Source: GWE2-42-39 sp963662895
GTDB lineage: Bacteria > Bacteroidota > Bacteroidia > Bacteroidales > Prolixibacteraceae
Length of the DNA: 64,000 nt
Direction: 5' to 3'
Assembly (NCBI GenBank): GCA_963662895.1
Contig: OY759982.1
Span: 2,914,001-2,978,000, forward strand
In this document: positions 53,047 to 60,438 of the stretch, in pieces
Numbering within the stretch: position 1 is the first letter of the stretch
Layout of the letters: each line of letters begins with the position of its first letter
Program-made: the position numbers and the translations under genes
Notes under the pieces: generated by a model
The model's input: only the letters and a program-made list of their open reading frames with translations
What the model was told of the DNA's origin: nothing
Database searches by the model: none

Positions 53047-55137
53047 ATGAAAAGCAACCGTAGGAATTTCATTAAATTATCAGGATTAAGCGGTATTGTT
53101 GTTACCGGTTCTGCTTTACCCGTTTTTGGGAAACAGTTGCAGGAAAAAAATCCCCTTAGGGAAGGTGGCGACGATGAAACGCCGTCTTTTGAACCATTGA
53201 ACCGTTTTCCCCGTATGGTACAGGAATACTTTACCAGGCGTGTCCGTGAAGTTGAAAAAATGAGCTATGAAAGGTGTCAGACACTTCGTTCCAGGAGCAA
53301 TGCTGAAGCATATGTACAAGAGGTAAGAAGAAAAATCGGACAATGCTTTTCTCCATGGCCGGAGAAAACACCTTTGAATGCCCGGACTACCGGAAAAATT
53401 GAACGTGATACTTATACGATTGAGAAAGTAATTTTCGACAGTCGGCCAAATTTTCCGGTTACGGCGAACCTGTATCTTCCCAAAGGAAAAAACTTTCCGT
53501 TGCCGGCAGTGATCGGAACATGTGGCCATAGTAATTCAGGCAAGGCCGAACCTGCGTATCAGTCTTTTGCCCAGGGACTGGTCAGGCAGGGGTATATTGT
53601 TCTGATCTATGATCCGATTGGCCAGGGAGAACGGATTCAATACCTTGACAGTGAACGTAAGTCTCGTTACGGGATTGGTGTTCCGGAACACCTGCACGCA
53701 GGGAACCAAATGTTTCTAACCGGGGAATCGTTAAGCACATGGTTTGTATGGGATGGCATCAGGGCGGTTGACTATTTGCTTTCACGTTCGGAAGTCGATC
53801 CCAATCACCTTGGGGTAACCGGGAACTCCGGAGGGGGAACCCAGACAACATGGTTGTGCGGTGTTGAGCCTCGTCTGACCATGGCTGCCCCCAGTTGCTT
53901 TGTAACAACGTTCCTCCATAATATGGAAAATGAACTTCCTGCAGATACGGAACAATGTCCTAAAGGCGCTCTTAAATTGGGTCTTGATCACTCCGATTTT
54001 ATTGCAGCAATGGCTCCCAAGCCAGTCATCCTGTTGGGACAGGAAAAAGATTTTTTTGATGTGAGAGGCCTGGAAGAATCATATATGCGATTGAAACAGC
54101 TTTACCGGCTTCTTGGCGCGGAAAAGAATATTCAACTTTTTATTGGTTCCGGGTATCATGGTTATTCACAGGGAAACCGTGAAGCCATGTATAACTGGTT
54201 TAACCATGTAACCAATCAACCTGAGGTAAAAACGGAACCTTCTTTAACGCTGGAAACGGAAGAAATGCTTTGGTGTACGCCCCACGGACAAGTTGGAGAT
54301 TTCGGGGCACGTAACGTCTTCTCTTTTACACGCCAACTTTCAGTTTCACTAAAAAAGGAAAGAAAAAATCTTCGCGGAGAAGAATTAAAAAAGGCCATTA
54401 CTGAAACTTTAAAAATTTCGTTAGACAATAATGCGCCGGATTTTCGCATACTACGTCCCCCAAAAAACCGGTTTTATCCAAAGAAATATGCATGTAGCTA
54501 TGCCATAGAAACAGAGCCAGGTATTTTTGTTTTAACGTATCGTTTAGATGATAATCCGCTTTATTCACGCCCTTTGCAGGGGGCCAGACAGGGAATTCTT
54601 TATATATCGCATTTATCGGCTGATGATGAATTACGGAATGAGGCTTTTTTGAAGGAGTTGATCCTGAATGAACCGGGTTCGGCTGTATTTGCATGTGATG
54701 TAAGAGGCATTGGTGAATCCCGGCCAAATACATGCGGAGACAACTTTCTGGCTTCGTATGGAAGCGATTATTTTTATGCGATACACAGCATCATGCTAGA
54801 TTATCCTTATGTGGGTCAAAAAACCTATGATGTACTTCGTGTTATAAACTGGCTAAAATCATGGGGATATGATGAAATTCATTTAGTAGGAAAAGGTTGG
54901 GGATCGATTCCGGCAACATTTGCTGCAATATTATCGAATACCGTTGTGCAAGTCACCTTGAAAAATGCGCTGACCAGTTACAGCGATATTGCAGAATACG
55001 AGGATTATAACTGGCCGTTGGCAACTTTATTGCCTGATGTATTGAAAGCATTTGATTTACGAGACTGTTATAATTTCCTAAACAAAAAAAGGTTACAAAT
55101 GATCGACCCATGGGATGCCTCCGAAAATATAAAATGA
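53047..55137 (+). CDS. Twin α/β-hydrolase esterase (acetylxylan-esterase-like) with Tat-like signal
   Basis: The 696-residue protein starts MKSNRRNFIKLSGLSGIVVTGSALPVFG, a twin-arginine type signal. The first α/β-hydrolase domain (about 120-390) has the oxyanion region GTCGHSNSGKAEP, the nucleophile motif GVTGNSGGGTQTTWL (Ser261), and candidates for the acid (EKDFFDVRG) and His (GSGYHGYSQGNRE). The second, smaller domain (about 480-690) has a hydrolase fold pattern (DVRGIGESRPNTCGD), but its elbow reads LVGKGWGSIPATF, without Ser, so it is probably not catalytic. The family includes acetyl xylan and other carbohydrate esterases. It lies 8 bp after the DUF4450 gene and would remove acyl groups from the PUL 2 substrate. 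Confidence 0.82.
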   Translation: MKSNRRNFIKLSGLSGIVVTGSALPVFGKQLQEKNPLREGGDDETPSFEPLNRFPRMVQEYFTRRVREVEKMSYERCQTLRSRSNAEAYVQEVRRKIGQCFSPWPEKTPLNARTTGKIERDTYTIEKVIFDSRPNFPVTANLYLPKGKNFPLPAVIGTCGHSNSGKAEPAYQSFAQGLVRQGYIVLIYDPIGQGERIQYLDSERKSRYGIGVPEHLHAGNQMFLTGESLSTWFVWDGIRAVDYLLSRSEVDPNHLGVTGNSGGGTQTTWLCGVEPRLTMAAPSCFVTTFLHNMENELPADTEQCPKGALKLGLDHSDFIAAMAPKPVILLGQEKDFFDVRGLEESYMRLKQLYRLLGAEKNIQLFIGSGYHGYSQGNREAMYNWFNHVTNQPEVKTEPSLTLETEEMLWCTPHGQVGDFGARNVFSFTRQLSVSLKKERKNLRGEELKKAITETLKISLDNNAPDFRILRPPKNRFYPKKYACSYAIETEPGIFVLTYRLDDNPLYSRPLQGARQGILYISHLSADDELRNEAFLKELILNEPGSAVFACDVRGIGESRPNTCGDNFLASYGSDYFYAIHSIMLDYPYVGQKTYDVLRVINWLKSWGYDEIHLVGKGWGSIPATFAAILSNTVVQVTLKNALTSYSDIAEYEDYNWPLATLLPDVLKAFDLRDCYNFLNKKRLQMIDPWDASENIK

Positions 55138-55548
55138 TAATTTCTAGTTCAGAAAGATTATATAATCAAAAATGGAATTTGTATGGAAAAACAGATTAAT
55201 ACATCACTTAATCAATTCATTACATAATGATAATAAGTTTATTTTATATATACGGTACAATATATATTGGAGAGAGTGAAAGACGTTCTCACTTGTTTTT
55301 ATACATTCCATAATCTACTAATATCATAACAAATAAATCATGAGTACTGCAAAAAAAATCATTAACTAGCCCATATGTTCTGAAAAATGACTGATATGCG
55401 GTACTTTTTTCAAAGCCAGTTCGATCTGGGCACGAAGTTTTTTTTCAATTTCAGCAATATCCCAGTTTGATTCCATTACAGATAAGCCTTATCGTTTCAT
55501 TGTATATAAGAGAAGGATGACTGGAATCCCAGTCATCCTCAAACTTTA
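55138..55548. other. Intergenic region between PUL 2 and SusD fragment
   Basis: The plus-strand end has a weak hairpin (AGTGA with TCACT, 55275-55300) followed by GTTTTT, which may terminate the esterase transcript. On the minus strand a 36-codon frame (55366-55476) reads MESNWDIAEIEKKLRAQIEL and on to HFSEHMG, helical and without homologues that I recognise; it may be a fragment of a lost gene. The rest is AT-rich without features, apart from the terminator at 55514-55539. Confidence 0.45.
55514..55539 (-). terminator. Terminator after SusD fragment
   Basis: AGGATGACTGG and CCAGTCATCCT form a perfect 11-bp stem with loop AATC, 9 bp past the stop of the SusD fragment. It would have ended the lost minus-strand susCD transcript. 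Confidence 0.75.
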
Positions 55549-56157
55549 TTAATTATACCCTGGATTATTTTCTGTAATTACAGAATTTATATCGATCTCA
55601 TCCTGGGGAAGAGGGAAAAGCAGATGAGTGTTTACATCAAACAGGACAGAAGAAGACAAATTCGTGCTAAAACAGTCATCGCTTCCATCCCAACCAGTAA
55701 GATCTATATCACCGGCTTTATGCCAACGTTTCAAATCCCACCACCGTTGTCCTTCTCCTGCCAGTTCCACAAAACGCTCATCCATAATCCACTGCATAAT
55801 AGTAGTAGTATTGGTTTCATTGGTTGGATGATCAGCCGATACTGATCCGTCAGTAATAAGTCCTTCAGCTAAAGCCCAACCACGTGCACGTGTTCTAACA
55901 TCATTAATATGCCCAATTGCAGCAGTTGTAGTTCCGGCTTTTAATTCAGCCTCTGCGGCAACCAATTTAAGATCGGCATATCTTAAAAGTCGTTCATTGT
56001 TTGCAGAAGAACCAAAAGGAGATGTGAGTTCGTCTAATCCATCTAATGTATATTTTTGGAACAATTTCCCTTCCTGACCATCATCGGCTTCTAAGAATAC
56101 TGAGATTCGCGGGTCATCCCCAAAATTATCCAATAATTTTTCTGTTATTATTAATTT
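55549..56157 (-). pseudogene. SusD C-terminal fragment, interrupted near an IS4-type element
   Basis: The frame covers about 200 residues (from KLIITEKLLDNFGDDPRISVF to the end LLFPLPQDEIDINSVITENNPGYN), with the SusD signature MQWIMDERFVELAGEGQRWWDLKRW. A complete SusD has 500-640 residues, with a lipoprotein signal; here everything before the last third is missing, as is any susC. No proper start is available. The frame stays open to 56157 and then meets TGA at 56158-56160, at the edge of the insertion element. The sequence differs from both intact SusD proteins in the window, so it is the remnant of a third locus. Confidence 0.9.
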
Positions 56158-56160
56158 TCA

Positions 56161-57520
56161 GTAGTGTCCGACTAAATTAATTAAAAAGAAGGTACTCCCT
56201 TTCGGTTTCCCTTCAAAGTTGTAAATTGATTTTTGAGAAAACTTTTTATAACATGGCTAAAATTAGCGAAATAAAATTTGTCGGACAGCCGATATTCAAA
56301 CAGGTTATTAATTTGACAGAAAAAGTCAACATATCATCGATTATCAAAGTCCACGACAGTGACCGTTATTACAAAGCGTTTAAGTCCAGAACGCATTTTA
56401 TTACCATGCTTTTCGGTATCTTAAGCCGATGCGATTCGATGACCGAAACCTGCGAAGGGCTGCGGGCTTTGGGAGGAAAATTAAATCATCTTGGTTTCGA
56501 GAAAGCACCTGCCAGGAGTACAGCCAGTGATGGGTTAAGGAATCGCGACAACCGCTTTTTCGAGGATTTGTATTTTGCATTAGTAGATAAATACAAATCA
56601 TTTTTGTCGGACAGCCGCACATTTGGGCTGACCTTTAAAGAAGTGCTTTTAATTGATTCAACAACCATCCGTTTGTTTAGCGACATTTTAAAAGGAGTTG
56701 GCCGTAATCCCTGGGGAGATGGCAAAAAGAAAGGAGGGCTAAAAGTACACATGCTAATTGATGCCGTACAGTCGGTTGGCCGGTTTGTAAAAATCACGGC
56801 AGCAAAAGTCCACGACAAAAACTTTCTGAAAAGCCTTGAACTTATATCGCACAGTATGATCGTGTTCGACAAAGCTTACAATTACTATCATCAGTTTGCT
56901 TTATGGACCACCAGGCAGGTTTATTTTGTTACCCGCCTGAAAAAAAATGCAGTTTATGAGGTTATTGAAATAAAACGGGTACATTACCGGAAGAAAGGAA
57001 AAGCCAAAGTGCTGCGCGATGAAATTATAGAACTCACGTACCATCCCGAAGACGAAAATGGCAAACGGCAAATGAAAGTCTTCAAAAAAATCCGTTTGCG
57101 AAAAGTATGTTATCAGGATGAAAAGAACAGGTATTTTGAATTCCTGACCAACAATTTTGAAATAAGTGCAGAAGAAGTAGCCTTTCTTTATAAAAAGCGT
57201 TGGGGCATAGAATTACTGTTCAGGAAAATGAAGCAAAACTTTCAATTGCATTATTTCTATGGAGAGAACGAAAACGCAATACGTACACAGGTATGGTGTA
57301 CATTGATTGCTCAATTGTTAATGACAGTTATTCAAAAAATTGCCCAAACCAGGAAGGCTTTTTCGGTTGTGGCTTCATTGATTAGGATACACCTGATTAG
57401 CATGCTCAATATGGTAGAATTACTTCGTTGTACCAGCCGTGCATATAAAGTCGAGGTTGGCGAACCTCCCGGTCAACTTAAGTTAAACCTGATTTAATTC
57501 GGGGAGTACTATTTTTCTTT
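56161..57520 (+). mobile_element. IS4-type insertion element, boundaries approximate
   Basis: A transposase gene (56253-57497) is flanked by an inverted octamer GTACTCCC (56192-56199) and GGGAGTAC (57502-57509), with weaker similarity in the adjoining A-rich bases. The left border is suggested by the break of the SusD frame at about 56158. The right border is unclear: no longer inverted repeat and no target duplication could be found by eye. It may have lost its right end or recombined. Confidence 0.6.
56253..57497 (+). CDS. IS4-family transposase (DDE)
   Basis: The start is placed at ATG 56253 (MAKISEIKFVGQPIF), nine codons inside the longest frame, matching the usual N-terminus of this group (DUF4372-like domain, about 5-75: QPIFKQVINL...RYYKAFKSRTHF). 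The protein of about 414 residues has the DDE catalytic pattern: VLLIDSTTIRLF for the first Asp, MIVFDKAYNYYHQFALW for the second and YKKRWGIELLFRKMKQNFQLHYF for the YREK-like motif with the Glu. It appears intact. It is next to the truncated SusD gene and is the likely cause of that truncation or of a later deletion. Confidence 0.93.
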   Translation: MAKISEIKFVGQPIFKQVINLTEKVNISSIIKVHDSDRYYKAFKSRTHFITMLFGILSRCDSMTETCEGLRALGGKLNHLGFEKAPARSTASDGLRNRDNRFFEDLYFALVDKYKSFLSDSRTFGLTFKEVLLIDSTTIRLFSDILKGVGRNPWGDGKKKGGLKVHMLIDAVQSVGRFVKITAAKVHDKNFLKSLELISHSMIVFDKAYNYYHQFALWTTRQVYFVTRLKKNAVYEVIEIKRVHYRKKGKAKVLRDEIIELTYHPEDENGKRQMKVFKKIRLRKVCYQDEKNRYFEFLTNNFEISAEEVAFLYKKRWGIELLFRKMKQNFQLHYFYGENENAIRTQVWCTLIAQLLMTVIQKIAQTRKAFSVVASLIRIHLISMLNMVELLRCTSRAYKVEVGEPPGQLKLNLI

Positions 57521-57627
57521 CCTGATAATGCCGTTTGTTTTGGGTATGGCATAATTATCCCAACAACAGGTGTTGTTGCCCGTCTAAATAAGTTTACCCA
57601 AAATCATCCATGTTTTGTAATTCATTT

Positions 57628-58359
57628 TCAATTTGCCGGGATGTATTTTTGCTGAAAAAGAATCCGGACATCCTGATTATCAACAGGGAATACCAATTGC
57701 AGATACTTTGCATCGTGAAAAAAAGGGAAAAAGACCTTTCCTTTCATGGAATACCCCGGTTCAAGCGTGGTTTTCCGAATAGTTGATTTTGACCATGATT
57801 CGTGTAATTCGTTAAGGTCAGCAGCTTCAAATTCGTTGGTCGTGTTGCTTATTTGTACCGCGTCGAACATATCAGTCCTGAGAAAGTCATTATTCGGGTT
57901 ATCATCAGTAGCTGTTATGGCAGCAGTGGCAATATCGACGCCCAGGCCGACAAAACTCAGGGCAATATTATTTTTCCGACGGGATTCGGTGACAGCAAGT
58001 TTTTTTTCTATATTTTCTATTTCCTTTTCCGGATCAAGGGCTTGAAAATATTCATTGGCCATTGGCTGAAGGCTGTCGTTTAAGGGGATATAATAAAAAT
58101 CTTTCGGGTCTATCAGTATATTGAGATTCGACCGGTTAGTGATGTCCAAATCGAATAAATAATTAAAGTCAATAACATGGTCGAAACCCACTTCATAAAT
58201 AATCCCGAAGATCGAATCCCTGGCAAATCCCTGTCCGTATAGCCATTTAGTTGTTTCTTGTGCCGGTTCGAGTTTAACAAGGCTTTTGGGTGCAGAGCAC
58301 GATTGCCACAGGAACAATGAAAATATAAAAAGGGCAAAAAGTAAGGTTCTTGTCTTCAT
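57628..58359 (-). CDS. Hypothetical lipoprotein
   Basis: The 243-residue protein has lipobox LWQSC (Cys20). The mature part starts with QETTKWLYGQGFARDSIFGIIYEVGFD and a β-rich segment (DLDITNRSNLNILIDPKDFYYIPL). It then has a predicted helix around 110-130 (EKEIENIEKKLAVTESRRKNN), a hydrophobic Gly/Ala segment (IALSFVGLGVDIATAAI) and a β-rich C-terminus (SMKGKVFFPF, YLQLVFPVDNQDVRILFQ). I do not recognise a family. It stands alone between the insertion element and tcdA, in the same direction as tcdA, with about 115 bp to it. Confidence 0.7.
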   Translation of the reverse strand: MKTRTLLFALFIFSLFLWQSCSAPKSLVKLEPAQETTKWLYGQGFARDSIFGIIYEVGFDHVIDFNYLFDLDITNRSNLNILIDPKDFYYIPLNDSLQPMANEYFQALDPEKEIENIEKKLAVTESRRKNNIALSFVGLGVDIATAAITATDDNPNNDFLRTDMFDAVQISNTTNEFEAADLNELHESWSKSTIRKTTLEPGYSMKGKVFFPFFHDAKYLQLVFPVDNQDVRILFQQKYIPAN

Positions 58360-58414
58360 GATAATTTAAAATTGTTTCCACCAAATTTACCAAAAAATAT
58401 GCCAGGATAGTCTC

Positions 58415-58480
58415 AGTTTTCAATCTTAGTATCCAATATCGAGTCAAATCCCAAATCCCAGCATCGAGAATCAAATCAGG
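58415..58480. repeat. Degenerate ATCCAGCATC-type intergenic repeat
   Basis: The stretch between tcdA and the lipoprotein gene carries loose copies of AATCCCA, GTATCCAATATC and CCCAGCATC. It resembles 59880-59935, where GTATCCAGCATC occurs twice in tandem. Both lie in intergenic spacers of the same gene block. Function unknown. Confidence 0.4.
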
Positions 58481-59207
58481 TACCGGTAATTGCATCATTC
58501 AATAAATCGCAGATTACAGCCGAAGCCATAAAACAGCCAAAAACAGGGGGCATATACGAGATAGTACCAACGGTCGATTTCTTATTTTGTCCGCCCTCAA
58601 GGGTAACTTTGCTTTTATCTGCAAGTTCGATAGAAAACACAGCTTTTACCCCTTTCTTTATTCCCAGGCGGTGAAGCCGTTTGCGTAACATTTTCGCCAG
58701 GTTGCAGTTGTATGTTTTCGAAATATCGGCAACCAACACTTTCGAAGGGTCAAATTTCCCGCCCGACCCCATGGAACTGATAACGGGCAGGCCTTTTTGT
58801 ACACAGTGATAAATCAGGAATGTCTTCGGGGAAAGGGTATCGATAGCATCTACCACGTAATTGAAATCACCGGAGTGAATGACTTCGGGCATACGTTCGT
58901 CCTTCAGATACTCATTGACCACCGTCAGTTTCAGCCGGGGATTAATGTCTAAAAAACGTTGGGCAAGTACTTCGGCTTTGGGTTTTTCCTGGGTGCTTAT
59001 CAGGGCAGGAAGTTGCCGGTTCCGGTTGGTTTCTTCCACTGTATCGCCGTCGACAATGGTCATTTTACCGATGCCTGCCCGGCATAACTGTTCGGCTGCA
59101 TAAGCCCCTACCCCACCAAGTCCTACAATCAGGACATTCGCATTTTCAAGCTTTGTGACTCCCTCGTTCCCAATTAATAAAGATGTCCGTTTCTGCCAGT
59201 TATCCAT
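58476..59207 (-). CDS. tcdA: tRNA threonylcarbamoyladenosine dehydratase
   Basis: The start is set at ATG 59207 (MDNWQKRTSLLIGNEG), which overlaps the end of the tatD-like gene by 8 bp in the common ATGGATAA coupling. The earlier TTG-started frame is not needed. The protein of about 243 residues is an E1/ThiF-like ATPase with the Rossmann loop VLIVGLGGVGAYAAEQLCRAG (24-44), the motif DGDTVEETNRNRQLPAL, and the later blocks YVVDAIDTLSPKTFLI and YMPPVFGCFMASAVI. TcdA cyclises t6A at position 37 of ANN-decoding tRNAs. A dedicated sulfur-transfer partner such as CsdE is not present nearby. Confidence 0.93.
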   Translation of the reverse strand: MDNWQKRTSLLIGNEGVTKLENANVLIVGLGGVGAYAAEQLCRAGIGKMTIVDGDTVEETNRNRQLPALISTQEKPKAEVLAQRFLDINPRLKLTVVNEYLKDERMPEVIHSGDFNYVVDAIDTLSPKTFLIYHCVQKGLPVISSMGSGGKFDPSKVLVADISKTYNCNLAKMLRKRLHRLGIKKGVKAVFSIELADKSKVTLEGGQNKKSTVGTISYMPPVFGCFMASAVICDLLNDAITGT

Positions 59208-59856
59208 CGTGAAAAATTCGCTTATAATTTTCAAAAACCTGCTTTTTCAAACTGTCCATATCCATTTTCAGGATTTTGGCTGCAAAGGAATAAATTTCCA
59301 AGATATGAATATCGGTTTCGTCGGTTTCAAAAAAAAGTTTTTCAGCAGGAATAATTTTTAATGAATCAACTGCTTTTTGTTTTCCCTTCAGAAGTGCTTC
59401 CCCGAATGAAAAACAGAAATCATATTTCAGCAGCTGTTTGGTTATTTGAGGCTTTGCTGCGTATCCATGCAGTATCCAGGGCATACCGGCATTCATTAAA
59501 ATCCGTAACCGGATCATTTCGTTATATGCTTTTACACAATGGATGAGAAGTGGCTTTTCTTTATTCTCGGCAATGCCTGCCTGTTTTAAAAATATCCGCT
59601 CCTGCTTTTTTATATTAACGGCAGTAACCAGGTCAATGCCACATTCGCCGATCCCCAGTATTTCAGGACGGTCAGCAAAATCATGCAACTGGTTGATCAC
59701 GGTCTTTTCATCATAATCATTCAGATGCCAGGGATGAAACCCTGCCGTACAAGACTGTAGTTTTATATCAGCAGAAAGCTCCTGTGCAAACAGGTTGATG
59801 ATTTCAATATCAGCAGTACCTTTCTTTTTGTGAGTATGAATATCAATAAACATCAT
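59200..59856 (-). CDS. TatD-family metal-dependent hydrolase
   Basis: The start is ATG 59856 (MMFIDIHTHKKKG); a longer frame begins with TTG. The protein of about 218 residues has the amidohydrolase metal motif FIDIHTH, then AGFHPWHL, IGECGIDL, KPLLIHCVKAYNEM, ILHGYAA, CFSFGEALLKG and FFETDETD. These correspond to the His, Glu and Asp metal ligands of TatD nucleases. It is somewhat short relative to the usual 255-265 residues, with abbreviated loops, a common form in Bacteroidota. It is translationally coupled to tcdA. Confidence 0.9.
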   Translation of the reverse strand: MMFIDIHTHKKKGTADIEIINLFAQELSADIKLQSCTAGFHPWHLNDYDEKTVINQLHDFADRPEILGIGECGIDLVTAVNIKKQERIFLKQAGIAENKEKPLLIHCVKAYNEMIRLRILMNAGMPWILHGYAAKPQITKQLLKYDFCFSFGEALLKGKQKAVDSLKIIPAEKLFFETDETDIHILEIYSFAAKILKMDMDSLKKQVFENYKRIFHDG

Positions 59857-59879
59857 AAGTACCAAAAAATTTCAAAATC

Positions 59880-59935
59880 CAAATTCCAATTCTGAGGATC
59901 CAGTCACAAGTATCCAGCATCGGGTATCCAGCATC
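59880..59935. repeat. ATCCAGCATC tandem in the intergenic spacer
   Basis: GTATCCAGCATC occurs twice in direct succession (59908-59935 region), preceded by AAATCCAAATTCCAATTCTG and GATCCAGTCAC. The same loose motif is found at 58415-58480. It lies between the tatD-like gene and the editing-domain gene. Confidence 0.45.
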
Positions 59936-59938
59936 AAT

Positions 59939-60352
59939 TTACAAACTTGCCCAAATACGGGCCAGCGAATAACCGGGGGCGTCAATTTTAAGGTCAAGAA
60001 AATATCCGAAAGGGGTTTGAGCTGTCTCAAAATCAGCATTCTGAAGCCGTTCTTCCGCCAGATCGAAAAGTTCTTTGGTAAATTCAACCGATGCTTTCGA
60101 TTCGGAAAGATGTGCAAACGAGTGCAGGATAACTTTCTTCGTATTGTTTTTCCGTGCTGTCCACTTCAAATGGTTGACCAGTTTCTTTTCCCTGCTTTTT
60201 ACATCTTTTTCCTCATCACTTTCCTCAACCTGAATAAATGCCAGAATAGCATTGGTATACGCTTTACCTTCAGTGATTTCTTCTGCATTTTCAATATTTT
60301 TTATGGCAGGGACATAACTGAATTTATTTACGTACATTACTAATACTTTCAT
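59939..60352 (-). CDS. Free-standing threonyl-tRNA synthetase editing domain
   Basis: The 137-residue protein resembles the archaeal-type editing domain of threonyl-tRNA synthetase (DTD-like fold). Visible blocks are MKVLVMYVNKFSYVP at the N-terminus, KKVILHSFAHLSESKA (helping to form the pocket) and AQTPFGYFLDLKIDAPGYSLARIW at the C-terminus. In archaea the domain removes serine from tRNA-Thr; stand-alone versions would act in trans or on another mischarged tRNA. No synthetase domain is attached. It lies divergently from the protease gene, with 86 bp between starts, and upstream of the tatD-tcdA pair. Confidence 0.8.
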   Translation of the reverse strand: MKVLVMYVNKFSYVPAIKNIENAEEITEGKAYTNAILAFIQVEESDEEKDVKSREKKLVNHLKWTARKNNTKKVILHSFAHLSESKASVEFTKELFDLAEERLQNADFETAQTPFGYFLDLKIDAPGYSLARIWASL

Positions 60353-60392
60353 TTTTTGTTTATCATCAAATTAGCATGCAATTTAATACTTA

Positions 60393-60418
60393 TTGTTCAT
60401 TAATTTATCCTATTTTTG
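60393..60418 (+). promoter_or_regulatory. Promoter of the T9SS protease gene
   Basis: TATTTTTG (60411-60418) matches TAnnTTTG and TTGTTC at 60393 lies at the right distance for the -33 element. The ATG is 20 bp downstream. Confidence 0.55.
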
Positions 60419-60438
60419 AATTTCCAGGACAATAGTTT

